Below, in pieces: positions 10,564 to 19,625 of a stretch of DNA of 64,000 nucleotides (position 1 is its first letter; the number at the start of each line of letters is the position of its first letter). The notes below the pieces were generated by a model. It saw nothing but the letters and a program-made list of their open reading frames with translations. It searched no databases and was not told where the DNA came from. The stretch comes from Thioclava atlantica (lineage in GTDB: Bacteria; Pseudomonadota; Alphaproteobacteria; Rhodobacterales; Rhodobacteraceae): positions 1 through 64,000 of the forward strand of contig NZ_AQRC01000015.1 of assembly GCF_000737065.1 (NCBI RefSeq). Reading direction: 5' to 3'. Position numbers and translations under genes: made by a program.

Positions 10564-12393
10564 TCAGCCGTTCTGGGCCTTCTCTTCGAGCTCGAGCCAT
10601 TCCGTCTCGGCCGCCTCGAGCGCACCCTGGCGCTCGGTGAGCATCTCGGTGGCCTTGGCGAATTTCACCGGCTCACGGGTGAAGAGGTCGGGATCGGAAA
10701 GCAGTTCGTTGATCTTTCCGATCTCGTGCTCGAGCTTCTCGATGATGCCGGGCAGCGCCTCGAGCCGGTGCTTCTCGGTGAAGCTCAGGCCCGGTTTCCT
10801 CGGCGCGGGCGTGGGCGCCGCGGCTGTCTCGACCGGCTTGGAGGCGGTCTCTTTCCTCGGCGCGGATTTCGCCTCCGGTTCGGCGAGCGCTTTTTGCGCC
10901 TGGTAATCGGACCAGCCGCCCGCATAGACGGTGGCGCGCCCGTCGCCCTCCATCGCGATCGTCGTGGTCGCGACACGGTCGATGAAGTCGCGGTCGTGGC
11001 TGACGAGCAGCACCGTCCCGTCATAATCGCCCAGGAGATCCTGCAGCAGGTCGAGCGTCTCGACATCGAGATCGTTCGTCGGTTCGTCGAGAATCAGCAG
11101 GTTCGAGGGTTTCGCCATCAGCTTCGCGAGCAGAAGCCGCGCCCGCTCGCCGCCCGAGAGCGCGCGGATCGGACCGCGCGCCTGCTGTTCGTCGAAGAGA
11201 AAGTCCTTCAGGTAGCCCACGACATGTTTGGCCACGCCGCGCACCATCACCTGATCGGAGCGCCCTTTCACCGACATGTCGGGATCGTTGACCAGCCCGT
11301 CCCACAGCGTCTGCTCGGGATCGAGCGTCGCGCGGGCCTGATCGAAGACGGCGATCTCGAGATTGGTGCCGAGCTTGACCGTGCCCGCGTCGGGGGCGGT
11401 CTCGCCGGTCAGCATCTTGAGCAGCGTGGTCTTGCCGACGCCGTTTGGCCCGACGAAGGCGACCCGGTCACCGCGCAGCACGCGGAGGTCGAAATCGCAC
11501 ACGATCTGCTTGTCGCCGAAACGTTTGGACAGGCCGGAGGCCTCGATCACCCGCTTGCCCGATTGCGGACCGGTCTCGAGCTCCATCGCGGCAACGCCCT
11601 GCCGCTTGATCTGGGAGGCGCGTTCGGCGCGCAATGCCTGGAGCGCGCGTACCCGCCCCTGGTTGCGTTTGCGCCGCGCCGAGATCCCCTCGACCGCCCA
11701 ACGCGCCTCGGCCTTGATCTTGCGGTCGAGCTTGTGGCGCGCCTCGTCCTCTCCGATCCAGAGCTTCTCGCGCCATTCCTCGAAGCTCTCGAAACCCTGT
11801 TCGTTGCGCCGCACCTGGCCGCGGTCGATCCAGAGCGTCGCGCGGGTGAGCGCGCGCAGGAAGGCGCGGTCATGGGAGATCAGCACGAAGGCGCGGCGGG
11901 TTTCGCGCAGCTGATTCTCGAGCCAGCCGATCGCCTCGATATCGAGATGGTTGGTCGGCTCGTCGAGCAGCATCAGTTCCGGCCCCTCGGCGAGCAGCTT
12001 GGCGAGCGCGGCGCGGCGCCTTTCGCCGCCCGAGGCGGTCTCGACCGGGGTCTCGGGGCGGAATTTCAGACCCTCTGCCACCATCTCGATCCGGTAGGCC
12101 TCGGCGGGATCGAGCTCGGAGGCGGCGAAATCGCCCAAGGTCGCGAAGCCCGACAGGTCGGGCTCCTGCTCCATATAGCCCACCGAGACACCCGGCGGCA
12201 CGACGCGGGAGCCGTGATCGGGCTCGATCAGCCCGGCCATCACCTTCATCAGCGTCGATTTGCCCGAGCCGTTGCGTCCCACCAGCGCGACCCGGTCGCC
12301 CTGCTGGATGTTGAGCGAGAGCCCCTCGAAGACGGGGTTGCCGCCGAAGGTGAGCGAGATATCGGAGAGTTGCAAAAGCGGTGCGCGAGCCAT
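10564..12393 (-). CDS. ABC-F family ATPase (Uup-like)
   Basis: 609-residue soluble protein with two ABC domains and no membrane segment. Domain 1 has Walker A GRNGSGKST and signature SGGERRRAALAKLL; domain 2 has GPNGVGKTT and SGGERARLLLAKLM. Walker B sites LMLLDEPTNHLD and LLILDEPTNDLD are intact. An inter-domain linker (about 240-290) and a C-terminal coiled-coil stretch (about 530-605, LEALPGIIEKLEHEIGKINELL) match Uup rather than EttA. Family members act on ribosomes or in DNA transposon excision control. It is downstream of the OlsB-like gene, with 70 bases between. Confidence 0.92.
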   Translation of the reverse strand: MARAPLLQLSDISLTFGGNPVFEGLSLNIQQGDRVALVGRNGSGKSTLMKVMAGLIEPDHGSRVVPPGVSVGYMEQEPDLSGFATLGDFAASELDPAEAYRIEMVAEGLKFRPETPVETASGGERRRAALAKLLAEGPELMLLDEPTNHLDIEAIGWLENQLRETRRAFVLISHDRAFLRALTRATLWIDRGQVRRNEQGFESFEEWREKLWIGEDEARHKLDRKIKAEARWAVEGISARRKRNQGRVRALQALRAERASQIKRQGVAAMELETGPQSGKRVIEASGLSKRFGDKQIVCDFDLRVLRGDRVAFVGPNGVGKTTLLKMLTGETAPDAGTVKLGTNLEIAVFDQARATLDPEQTLWDGLVNDPDMSVKGRSDQVMVRGVAKHVVGYLKDFLFDEQQARGPIRALSGGERARLLLAKLMAKPSNLLILDEPTNDLDVETLDLLQDLLGDYDGTVLLVSHDRDFIDRVATTTIAMEGDGRATVYAGGWSDYQAQKALAEPEAKSAPRKETASKPVETAAAPTPAPRKPGLSFTEKHRLEALPGIIEKLEHEIGKINELLSDPDLFTREPVKFAKATEMLTERQGALEAAETEWLELEEKAQNG

Positions 12394-12463
12394 GAATGCG
12401 AGCTAAGCGGGCGGCGCGGAAAGGTCAATGGCGCAAGCGTGCGACAGCGGGGCCCGGCCGCGA

Positions 12464-13189
12464 TCAGGTCGCGAGCGCGCGCAACGCCTTGAGCCGCGCC
12501 GGCGGAATCGCGGCGATCTCGAGCGCCGTGAAGACGTGGCAGGTGTCGAGATCGCGGTCGATCACCGCGTGATCCGAGACCCAGCCCCCCATGCCCAGAT
12601 AGGACCGCAGCAGCGGCGGCAGCGCGGCGGGATCGCCCGGCTCGCCCGCGAGAACCTCCCCGAATGGCACATGTTCGGGCGCCTTGGGGTGCGGACGCTG
12701 GCGCGTAGGGCCGAGCGCATGCGCGGCAAGATGGGCGAGCCCCTTGCGGTGCCTCTGCCAATCCGCCCCCGAAAAGGAGGTGCACCCGATCAGGAGCCCC
12801 GCCCCGCCCGCTTCGGCGAGCCGCGTGATCGCCGCCCAGCCCAGGCGCAGCACATCGGGGTCGCGCAGGCCGGGCCGCGTGCAGAAACGGCCCAGCTCGA
12901 GGATCGGCCCCGGCCAGTCCGCAAGCGGTGAGAGGTCGTAGAACTGGGCGGAATAGCTGTCGGCAAGCGCCGCGCCGCCGGGGAGCGCGAGGATTCGGAA
13001 CCCCGCCGCGGCGCCTTCGGCATCCTCGATCACCACATGACGGCAACGTGTATCGAACGCATCGTGATCCGGAGCCCCGCCCCGGAAGGCCCGGGCCCGC
13101 AGCGCGAAGAGCGGCGCGCAGGCCTCGAGCCCGCGCAGCTCGCGCACCCGGTAATCCCCTCTGGAAATGCTCAGCACCATCTGCGTCAT
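12464..13189 (-). CDS. olsB: OlsB-like ornithine N-acyltransferase (GNAT fold)
   Basis: 241-residue GNAT-fold acyltransferase of the hemolysin-like/OlsB family, which transfers a 3-hydroxyacyl group from ACP to ornithine in the first step of ornithine-lipid synthesis. Family marks are YRVRELRGLEACAPLFALRARAF at the N terminus, the DAFDTRCRHVVIED block, SYSAQFYDLSPLADWPG and ELGRFCTRP, and a C-terminal YLGMGGWVSDHAVIDRDLDTCHVF. The start MTQMVLS at 13189 was preferred to the 14-codon upstream extension. The usual partner olsA, which adds the second acyl chain, is not adjacent. Confidence 0.85.
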   Translation of the reverse strand: MTQMVLSISRGDYRVRELRGLEACAPLFALRARAFRGGAPDHDAFDTRCRHVVIEDAEGAAAGFRILALPGGAALADSYSAQFYDLSPLADWPGPILELGRFCTRPGLRDPDVLRLGWAAITRLAEAGGAGLLIGCTSFSGADWQRHRKGLAHLAAHALGPTRQRPHPKAPEHVPFGEVLAGEPGDPAALPPLLRSYLGMGGWVSDHAVIDRDLDTCHVFTALEIAAIPPARLKALRALAT

Positions 13190-13238
13190 GCCGGAGCGCG
13201 AACCGGAGGCGCGGGGCTTTCCCCCGCGCATGCCGCGA

Positions 13239-13691
13239 TCAGTTGTTTCCGAGAACCTGCCCCGCGCTCACCCGGCCGATCGAGCCGAGAAGCTGGCGGA
13301 TGAAGCCGATTCCCTTGACGTTGCTTTCGGTCACGCGGCGCGAGAGCGGCACGACATGCCCCTTCTCGAGCCCGAAACGCTCCACATTGCTCACGACACC
13401 GTTGTTGGTGAAGGAGACCGCGACGACCTCGCGCTTGATCTCCTGCGGCGCATGCCAGGTCACGGTTTTCCAGCGCGAGCCGACATAGTACCAGCCCGAG
13501 CCTTCGAGCAGCCCGGTCGAGCTGGGCCGTCCGATCGCCGCGGCGACATCGTCGCGCGTCGATTTGCCGACCTCGATCTTCGCGAGATCCTCGTCGAGCG
13601 GAACGTAACCGTGATTGCGGTAGATCGGCGAGCAGGCCCCGATCAGCATCACCACGCCGAAAACGATCATCAGCGTGGCCTTGCGCATCAT
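13239..13691 (-). CDS. bamE: Outer-membrane assembly lipoprotein BamE (SmpA/OmlA)
   Basis: 150-residue lipoprotein, a small subunit of the BAM complex that inserts beta-barrel proteins into the outer membrane. A lipoprotein signal peptide ends in LIGAC with Cys20 as the lipidation site. The SmpA/OmlA domain follows (LAKIEVGKSTRDDVAAAIGRPSSTG, then GSGWYYVGSRWKTVTW). The start at 13691 has a GGTGGGGA box; the earlier GTG start at 13712 lacks proper spacing. It is divergent from yceD, the usual arrangement in Rhodobacterales. Confidence 0.9.
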   Translation of the reverse strand: MMRKATLMIVFGVVMLIGACSPIYRNHGYVPLDEDLAKIEVGKSTRDDVAAAIGRPSSTGLLEGSGWYYVGSRWKTVTWHAPQEIKREVVAVSFTNNGVVSNVERFGLEKGHVVPLSRRVTESNVKGIGFIRQLLGSIGRVSAGQVLGNN

Positions 13692-13845
13692 CGAACCGAT
13701 CCCCACCTGCACCCCCTCTTGCCTCTGCGTCTTCGGGCTTTTATCGACGCTTACATCATGACCGCGCTGCCCTCAAGCGCTACCGACCGCAACCGGCCCG
13801 TACTTGCCCGGCGCGCCGGCGGACAACCTCGCGAAAGGAGCCAAG

Positions 13846-14436
13846 ATGACCACGCGCCCCGTCGACCCGAACCTGCCGCCCGCCCCGGAGGAAATCTGGA
13901 GCAAGCCGCTTCGCCTCGCCGATCTCCCGCCGCGCAAGCCGACCCGGTTCGACATCAAGCCCGACGCGTCCACGCGGGCCGCGATCGCCGACTGGGCGGG
14001 GATTCGCGGCGTCGAAGCGCTGCGGCTGCGCGGAACGCTGTCGCCCACGGGCCGCTCGGACTGGGAGCTTGCCGCGACCCTCGAGGCGGAGGTCGTTCAG
14101 AACTGCGTGATCACGCTCGCCCCGGTCACGACCCAGATCCGCGAGGAGGTCACCCGGCGCTATCTGGCGGATATGGAGATGCCGGCCGCCGAAGAGGTCG
14201 AGATGCCCGAGGACGATACGGCCGAGCCCCTGCCCGCCGTCGTCGATCTGGCCGGGATCGCGCTGGAGGCGCTCGAACTGTCGCTCCCGCTTTATCCGCG
14301 CGCGGAGGGGGCCGAACTGGGCGAGGCGCGCGCCGCCGAACCCGGCACGGAGCCGCTGACCGACGAACAGCTCAAGCCCTTCGCCGGCCTGCGCGACCTT
14401 CTGGACAAGCGCGGCGGGGGAGAAGAGGACCGCTGA
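13846..14436 (+). CDS. yceD: DUF177 (YceD) protein
   Basis: 196-residue member of DUF177, found beside rpmF in most bacteria and linked to 23S rRNA maturation or translation. The start MTTRPVD at 13846 follows AAAGGAG; a 14-codon extension upstream was rejected. Visible marks are the central strand ELAATLEAEVVQNCVITLAPVTTQI and the acidic C-terminal region (about residues 100-150). Only one cysteine of the usual C-x-R-C pair is present (Cys in NCVI). It is followed, after 212 bases with its own promoter, by rpmF. Confidence 0.88.
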   Translation: MTTRPVDPNLPPAPEEIWSKPLRLADLPPRKPTRFDIKPDASTRAAIADWAGIRGVEALRLRGTLSPTGRSDWELAATLEAEVVQNCVITLAPVTTQIREEVTRRYLADMEMPAAEEVEMPEDDTAEPLPAVVDLAGIALEALELSLPLYPRAEGAELGEARAAEPGTEPLTDEQLKPFAGLRDLLDKRGGGEEDR

Positions 14437-14489
14437 GAGGCCTCTCGCGAAGCCCCGGAATCGGTCTGAAAAAAGAGCGGAAAAAGGGC

Positions 14490-14517
14490 TTGCACGCGAA
14501 AAGAATCCGAGTATGTT
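14490..14517 (+). promoter_or_regulatory. Candidate promoter of rpmF-plsX-fabH
   Basis: TTGCAC (14490-14495), 16-nt spacer, TATGTT (14512-14517), in an A-rich setting. It lies about 130 bases upstream of rpmF. Confidence 0.55.
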
Positions 14518-14648
14518 CCCGGCCTCATTCGACGTTTGGCTTTCGCACCCGAGCGCCTTCCGGGCCAAGTGACGAAACCATAAGGAAAATCAGGGCTATA
14601 ACGCCGCAAACACGGGCTCTATGGCCCCCGAAACCCCGAGGTTGAGAC

Positions 14649-14855
14649 ATGGCTGTCCCTCAGAATAAAGTCACGCGTTCCCGTCGCAACATGCGTCGTG
14701 CGCATGACTCGCTCGTCGCCGCGAACCCGGCCGAGTGCCCGAACTGCGGCGAACTCAAGCGCCCGCATCACGTCTGCGCCTCCTGCGGCCATTACGACGA
14801 TCGCGAGATCGTTGCGATGACCGAGGAAGTCGATCTCGACGACGACGCAGCGTAA
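14649..14855 (+). CDS. rpmF: 50S ribosomal protein L32
   Basis: 68-residue zinc-ribbon ribosomal protein: [20 protein letters not shown], then [20 protein letters not shown] with the CxxC...CxxC zinc site intact, so this is the zinc-containing form. An acidic tail ([10 protein letters not shown]) ends it. It precedes plsX by 24 nt, the standard rpmF-plsX-fabH order coupling ribosome and membrane synthesis. Confidence 0.98.
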   Translation: MAVPQNKVTRSRRNMRRAHDSLVAANPAECPNCGELKRPHHVCASCGHYDDREIVAMTEEVDLDDDAA

Positions 14856-14879
14856 TCCAGGCTGCCCGCGCCGCACGTC

Positions 14880-16052
14880 ATGCCCAACACGCAGGACCAG
14901 CAGCCGACGGGTGCCGAGATGACGGCCGCAGAAATGCAGGCCAGCCCTCAGGGCAAGGCGCCGGCAACAGCCGGCGCTATCGTCATTTCCATCGACGCGA
15001 TGGGCGGCGATCTCGGCCCCGAGGCGACGGTGGGGGGCGTGGCGAAGGCCGCGCGCGCCCATCCCGATCTTCATTTCCTCCTCCACGGCGCACGCGACCA
15101 GCTCGAACCCCTGATCGCGCAGCACGACCTGCGCGGCCGGGTCGATCTGCGCCATGCCGAGCGCATCGTGACGATGGAGGACAAACCCGCGCAGGTCATG
15201 CGCTCGGGCAAGGACACCTCGATGTGGTCCGCCATCGAATCGGTACGCGACCGCGAAGCCGACGTGGCGGTGTCCTGCGGCAATACCGGCGCGCTGATGG
15301 CGGTCTCGATGATCCGCCTGCGCAAGATCCCCGGCGTGAACCGCCCCGCCATCGCCTCCTTCTGGCCCTCCCGCGGGCCGGCGGGATGGAACGTGATGCT
15401 CGACATGGGCGCGGATGTGAAAGCGGATGCCGAGGACCTGCTGACCTATGCGCTGATGGGCTCGTCCTATGCGCGCAATGCGCTCGGGCTCGACCGGCCG
15501 CGCGTCGGTCTGCTCAATGTCGGCACCGAGGAACACAAGGGCCGGGCCGAACTCAAGGAAGCCTATGAGCTGATCGAACAGGCGCAGGAAGCCGGCGCGT
15601 TCGATTTCATCGGCTTCGTCGAGGGCAATGACCTGCCCGCCGATCGCGCCGATGTCATCGTCACCGACGGCTTCACCGGCAATGTCGCCCTCAAGACCGG
15701 CGAGGGCACGGCGAAATTCATCTCGGCCCTGATGCGCGAGGCGCTGACCTCGTCGCTGTTGTCGAAGCTCGGCGCCCTGCTGGCGATGGGGGCGCTGAAG
15801 AAGCTCCAGGCCAAGGTCGATCCGCGTCGTGCCAATGGCGGGGTCTTCCTCGGTCTCAACGGCACGGTGGTGAAATCGCACGGCGCCGCCGACGCGACCG
15901 GGTTCGCCGCGGCGATCGAGATGGCGGCGCGTCTGGCCAAATCCGGGTTCGGCGCGAAACTGGCCGCCCGGGTTGCCTCCGCCCTGCCCAGCGGGCAGGA
16001 TGTCGCGACCGGCGCAGACCCGGCACCCGAGAAAAGCGAGAGCAGTACATGA
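14880..16052 (+). CDS. plsX: Phosphate acyltransferase PlsX
   Basis: Makes acyl-phosphate from acyl-ACP for phospholipid synthesis; a peripheral membrane enzyme. The core begins at AIVISIDAMGGDLGPEATV (about residue 33) and includes the S/CGNTGALMA, NVGTEEHKG and DVIVTDGFTGNVALKT blocks of the family. The first 32 residues are polar and unconserved; an internal ATG at 14919 is possible, but neither start has a clear ribosome site. 390 residues as given, longer than the usual ~340 because of this N-terminal part and a C-terminal tail. It overlaps fabH by 4 nt. Confidence 0.95.
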   Translation: MPNTQDQQPTGAEMTAAEMQASPQGKAPATAGAIVISIDAMGGDLGPEATVGGVAKAARAHPDLHFLLHGARDQLEPLIAQHDLRGRVDLRHAERIVTMEDKPAQVMRSGKDTSMWSAIESVRDREADVAVSCGNTGALMAVSMIRLRKIPGVNRPAIASFWPSRGPAGWNVMLDMGADVKADAEDLLTYALMGSSYARNALGLDRPRVGLLNVGTEEHKGRAELKEAYELIEQAQEAGAFDFIGFVEGNDLPADRADVIVTDGFTGNVALKTGEGTAKFISALMREALTSSLLSKLGALLAMGALKKLQAKVDPRRANGGVFLGLNGTVVKSHGAADATGFAAAIEMAARLAKSGFGAKLAARVASALPSGQDVATGADPAPEKSESST

Positions 16053-17023
16053 CGATCAGATCCGTGGTGCGCGGCGTGGGGCATTATCTGCCCGAACGCG
16101 TCGTCGAGAACACCGAATTCGAGAAGACCCTCGACACCACGGACGAATGGATCCGGACGCGAACCGGGATCGAGCGGCGCCACTTCGCGGCGGAGGGCGA
16201 GACGACCTCGCAGCTCGCCATCAAGGCGGCGCAGGCGGCGCTGGAAGACGCGGGGATGACGGTCGACCAGATCGACGCGATCGTCGTCGCGACCTCGACG
16301 CCCGACCAGACCTTTCCCTCCGTCGCGACCATGGTGCAGGCCGGGCTCGGCTCGACCACCGGCTTCGCCTATGACGTGCAGGCGGTCTGCGCGGGCTTCA
16401 TCTTCGCGCTGAGCAATGCCAACGGGATGATCCTCTCGGGTCAGGCCGAACGCGTTCTGGTGATCGGCGCCGAGACCTTCTCGCGGATCATGGACTGGAC
16501 CGACCGGGGCACCTGCGTGCTCTTCGGCGATGGCGCGGGCGCGCTCGTTCTCGAAGCCGCCGAGGGTACCGGCAGCCCCAGCGATCGCGGCATCCTCGCC
16601 TCCGACCTGCATTCCGACGGGCGCTACAAGGATCTGCTCTATGTCGATGGCGGCGTCTCGACCACCGGCAGCGCGGGTCATCTGCGCATGCAGGGCAACG
16701 CGGTCTTCAAGCATGCGGTCACCAAGCTCTCCGAAACCGCCCATGCCGCACTCGAAAAGGTCGGCATGAGCGGCGAGAATGTCGACTGGATCGTGCCCCA
16801 CCAGGCGAACCTGCGGATCATCTCGGCCACGGCCGAACGGATGCAGGTGCCGATGGATCGCGTCGTGGTCACGGTGCAGGATCACGGCAACACTTCGGCG
16901 GCCTCGATTCCCCTCGCCCTCTCGGTCGGCAAGCAGCGCGGCCAGATCAAGGAAGGCCAGATCGTCGTCACCGAGGCGATTGGCGGCGGGCTCGCCTGGG
17001 GTGCCGTCGTCCTGCGCTGGTAA
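16049..17023 (+). CDS. fabH: 3-oxoacyl-ACP synthase III
   Basis: Condenses acetyl-CoA with malonyl-ACP to start type II fatty acid synthesis. The 324-residue protein has the catalytic triad: Cys114 in [10 protein letters not shown], His in VPHQANLRI and Asn in DHGNTSAAS, plus the [13 protein letters not shown] end. Length is normal. Its ATG overlaps the plsX stop (ATGA), so translation is coupled. Confidence 0.97.
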   Translation: MTIRSVVRGVGHYLPERVVENTEFEKTLDTTDEWIRTRTGIERRHFAAEGETTSQLAIKAAQAALEDAGMTVDQIDAIVVATSTPDQTFPSVATMVQAGLGSTTGFAYDVQAVCAGFIFALSNANGMILSGQAERVLVIGAETFSRIMDWTDRGTCVLFGDGAGALVLEAAEGTGSPSDRGILASDLHSDGRYKDLLYVDGGVSTTGSAGHLRMQGNAVFKHAVTKLSETAHAALEKVGMSGENVDWIVPHQANLRIISATAERMQVPMDRVVVTVQDHGNTSAASIPLALSVGKQRGQIKEGQIVVTEAIGGGLAWGAVVLRW

Positions 17024-17130
17024 CACCCGCGGCGCTCCGCGCATCAAACCTTCCGCGCAAGTGCTTGATATTGACTCGGGATTTACGGTCGGTCACTGTG
17101 GCGAAAACCCAGTTGTCCCGGGGGGATACG

Positions 17131-17430
17131 ATGTCGAACACCCTTACGCGCATGGATCTGAGCGAAGCCGTCTTCCGTGAGGTCGGGCTGTCGCGCAATG
17201 AATCCGCCCAGCTCGTCGAGAGCGTCCTTCAGCACATGTCCGACGCACTGGTCCGCGGAGAGACGGTCAAGATCAGCTCCTTCGGCACGTTTTCGGTCCG
17301 CGAGAAGGCCTCGCGGATGGGCCGCAATCCGAAGACCGGGGAAGAGGTTCCGATCTCGCCCCGCCGGGTTCTGTCCTTCCGCCCCTCGCATCTGATGAAG
17401 GACCGCGTCGCGGCTGGCAACGCGAAGTAA
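17131..17430 (+). CDS. ihfA: Integration host factor subunit alpha
   Basis: 99-residue DNA-bending HU/IHF protein. The start [15 protein letters not shown] at 17131 is preferred to a 22-codon extension. The beta-arm [25 protein letters not shown] carries the intercalating proline of IHF and the alpha-type sequence. It lies 107 bases after fabH in the conserved fabH-ihfA-merR order. A TTGACT motif at about 17071 may be its -35 box, but no good -10 is visible. Confidence 0.95.
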   Translation: MSNTLTRMDLSEAVFREVGLSRNESAQLVESVLQHMSDALVRGETVKISSFGTFSVREKASRMGRNPKTGEEVPISPRRVLSFRPSHLMKDRVAAGNAK

Positions 17431-17442
17431 CGGGGCGCAGCA

Positions 17443-18258
17443 ATGGGCAAATCCGCAGAAGCGTTCAGGACGATCTCGGAGGTCGCCGACCTGCTCGACA
17501 CCCCGAGCCATGTGCTGCGTTTCTGGGAAAGCAAATTCTCGCAGATCAAGCCCGTGAAACGGGCGGGCGGGCGGCGCTACTACCGCCCCAGCGATGTCGC
17601 GCTTCTCGGCGGCATCAAGCATTTGCTGCATGAACAGGGTCTTACGATCCGGGGCGTCCAGAAGGTCCTGCGCGAAGACGGTATCCGCAGCGTGAGCGCG
17701 CTCTCCACGGTCACGCTCACCGACGAGACTGCCGAGACGCCCGCGAGCCAGCCTGCTCCCGCACCCGAGCCAACCGAGCGACAGGGCAGCGCCGCGCCGC
17801 ATGCAGAGCTTGAAACCGAGAGCCGTTCCCCGGCTGAGGCGGCGGAGCCCGAACCCGAGGAGACGACGAGCGCGGAAGAAGCAGCGGCCCCTGACACCAC
17901 GCCGACCCCGGACGAGCCGGAGCCGGTTCCCAGCTCGGTCACCCCCTTCCCGCGCAAGCCCGACCCTGCCCCGCAGCCGTCCTTCTTCGACGCACCGGAG
18001 GAGGAGGCCCCGATCGCGCTCGATGTCGAGCCTGAACCGGAACCCGCCTCGCAGGTCTACGCGATGACGATCGAGCGCAAGGACGAGGCGCCGGCCGCAA
18101 CGGCGACGCCCTCGCTTGCGCGCTTGCTGCACGGGCTGCGCGTGCTCGACGCCTCGCGTCTGAGCCCGGCCGATCGTGGCGATCTGCGGATGCTCCGGCT
18201 GCGCGCCCAGGCGCTGCAACTGCGCCTTGCGAAGCCCGCCGAGATCGGCGCGGAATGA
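17443..18258 (+). CDS. MerR-family regulator with long acidic disordered linker
   Basis: 271-residue protein. The first ~85 residues are a MerR-type winged helix: [45 protein letters not shown], then [21 protein letters not shown]. Residues about 90-215 are Pro/Glu/Ala/Thr-rich, clearly low complexity. A short conserved-looking C-terminal segment ([39 protein letters not shown]) closes it. There are no ligand-binding cysteines. It starts 12 nt after ihfA. This gene is a standing neighbour of ihfA in alphaproteobacteria; its target genes are not known to me. Confidence 0.85.
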   Translation: MGKSAEAFRTISEVADLLDTPSHVLRFWESKFSQIKPVKRAGGRRYYRPSDVALLGGIKHLLHEQGLTIRGVQKVLREDGIRSVSALSTVTLTDETAETPASQPAPAPEPTERQGSAAPHAELETESRSPAEAAEPEPEETTSAEEAAAPDTTPTPDEPEPVPSSVTPFPRKPDPAPQPSFFDAPEEEAPIALDVEPEPEPASQVYAMTIERKDEAPAATATPSLARLLHGLRVLDASRLSPADRGDLRMLRLRAQALQLRLAKPAEIGAE

Positions 18259-18307
18259 CGCCATCGGATCTGGATCGCGCGCGGATGAAATTTCTTCGAC
18301 TAACCGC

Positions 18308-18337
18308 TTGCACCCGCCACCCGGTTCGCTCTATATC
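18308..18337 (+). promoter_or_regulatory. Candidate promoter of tRNA-Pro
   Basis: TTGCAC (18308-18313), 18-nt spacer, TATATC (18332-18337), ending 8 bases before the mature tRNA. Confidence 0.6.
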
Positions 18338-18345
18338 CGCCTCGT

Positions 18346-18423
18346 CGGGCTGTGGCGCAGCCTGGTTAGCGCGTCCGTCTGGGGGACGGAAGGTCGTGAG
18401 TTCGAATCTCGCCAGCCCGACCA
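18346..18423 (+). tRNA. tRNA-Pro (anticodon GGG)
   Basis: A complete cloverleaf can be folded by eye: acceptor CGGGCTG/CAGCCCG, D arm GCGC/GCGC, anticodon stem TCCGT/ACGGA with loop CTGGGGG (anticodon GGG at 18381-18383), T arm GTGAG/CTCGC with TTCGAAT, and encoded CCA. It reads CCC and CCU codons. It is followed by a hairpin terminator. Confidence 0.96.
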
Positions 18424-18431
18424 TCATGAGA

Positions 18432-18461
18432 AACGCCCACCCCTTCGCGGGGGTGGGCGTT
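18432..18461 (+). terminator. Terminator after tRNA-Pro
   Basis: AACGCCCACCCC/GGGGTGGGCGTT 12-bp perfect stem with a six-base loop, 9 bases past the tRNA end. The T-tract is short (TTCG). Confidence 0.7.
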
Positions 18462-18484
18462 CGCATATCGCGAGGAGGGATCGG

Positions 18485-19564
18485 ATGACGATTGGCGTGC
18501 TGCCCGACACGATGATTCAGGCGATGATCGCGCGCGGCGAGATCAGCGCCGAACCCGCGATCATTCCCGAACAGATCCAGCCCGCGAGCCTCGATCTGAG
18601 GCTGGGCCGCGTCGCCTACCGGGTGCGCGCCTCGTTCCTCGCGGGCAAGGGCCAGCGCGTCGAGACGCGGCTCGAGGATTTCGAGATGCACCGGATGGAC
18701 CTCGCCGATGGCGCGGTGCTCGAGAAGGGCTGCGTCTATCTCGTGCCGCTGATGGAAAGCCTGTCGCTGGCCGAGGGCGTCACCGCCGTCGCCAATGCCA
18801 AGAGCTCGACCGGCCGGCTCGATCTTCTGACCCGCCTCATCACCGATGCCGGGACCGAATTCGACCGAATCCCCGAAGGCTATCAGGGGCCGCTCTATGC
18901 CGAGATCTGCCCGCGCTCCTTCTCGGTCCTCGTGCGGCCCGGAATGCGACTCAACCAGATTCGCTTCCGCGCCGGGCAGGCCGTGCTCTCGGATGCAGAG
19001 CTGAAGATCCTCCACCAGCAGGAGCCGCTCGTGGACGGCCCCGCGGTGATCGACGAGGGGCTCGGCTTCTCGGTCGATCTGCGGCCCGAGAGCGGCGATC
19101 TGGTGGGCTACCGCGCCAAACCTCATAGCGGGGTGATCGATCTCGACCGGATCGCGCATTACCCGGCCTCCGATTTCTGGGAAGAGGTGCGCTCGGATGA
19201 CGGCCGGATCATTCTCGATCCCGGCGCCTTCTACATTCTCGTCAGCCGCGAAGCCGTGACGATCCCGCCCGATCACGCCGCCGAAATGGCCCCCTATCTC
19301 GCGATGGTGGGCGAGTTCCGCGTCCATTACGCGGGCTTCTTCGATCCGGGCTTCGGCCATGGGGCGGCAGGCGGTGCGGGCTCGCGCGGGGTGCTCGAGG
19401 TGCGGTGCCACGAGGCCCCCTTCGCGCTCGAACACGGACAGATCGTCGGCCGCCTCGTCTACGAGCGCATGGCCGAGGAGCCGCGCCAGCTTTACGGCGC
19501 GGGGATCGCCTCGAACTACCAGGGCCAGGGCCTCAAGCTCGCCAAGCATTTCCGGATGGGCTGA
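18485..19564 (+). CDS. dCTP deaminase-like protein, double-length
   Basis: 359-residue cytoplasmic enzyme of the dCTP deaminase/dUTPase fold (DCD-type trimeric). The start MTIGVLPDTMIQAMI at 18485 follows GAGGAGGGATCGG. The first half has the family N terminus (IIPEQIQPASLDLRLG), the AKSSTGRLDLLTRLITD and GPLYAEICPRSFSVLVRPGMRLNQIRF blocks. The second half repeats the fold and ends in GAGIASNYQGQGLKLAKHF, like the Dcd C terminus. It is nearly twice the ~190 residues of E. coli Dcd. Likely feeds dUMP/dTTP supply, but the activity of each half is unproven. Confidence 0.88.
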   Translation: MTIGVLPDTMIQAMIARGEISAEPAIIPEQIQPASLDLRLGRVAYRVRASFLAGKGQRVETRLEDFEMHRMDLADGAVLEKGCVYLVPLMESLSLAEGVTAVANAKSSTGRLDLLTRLITDAGTEFDRIPEGYQGPLYAEICPRSFSVLVRPGMRLNQIRFRAGQAVLSDAELKILHQQEPLVDGPAVIDEGLGFSVDLRPESGDLVGYRAKPHSGVIDLDRIAHYPASDFWEEVRSDDGRIILDPGAFYILVSREAVTIPPDHAAEMAPYLAMVGEFRVHYAGFFDPGFGHGAAGGAGSRGVLEVRCHEAPFALEHGQIVGRLVYERMAEEPRQLYGAGIASNYQGQGLKLAKHFRMG

Positions 19565-19625
19565 GCGGCGGCGCAAACCTCCGCCGCCCGGAGGACCCCC
19601 CCCCCTCGCGCCGCCAGGAGCGCGC

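Noticed and set aside
19565-19625. C-run (about twelve C) after the dCTP deaminase-like gene as a repeat copy
   Set aside because: It lacks the CCCGGGATATTT core and the hairpin modules, so it is not counted in the repeat family.
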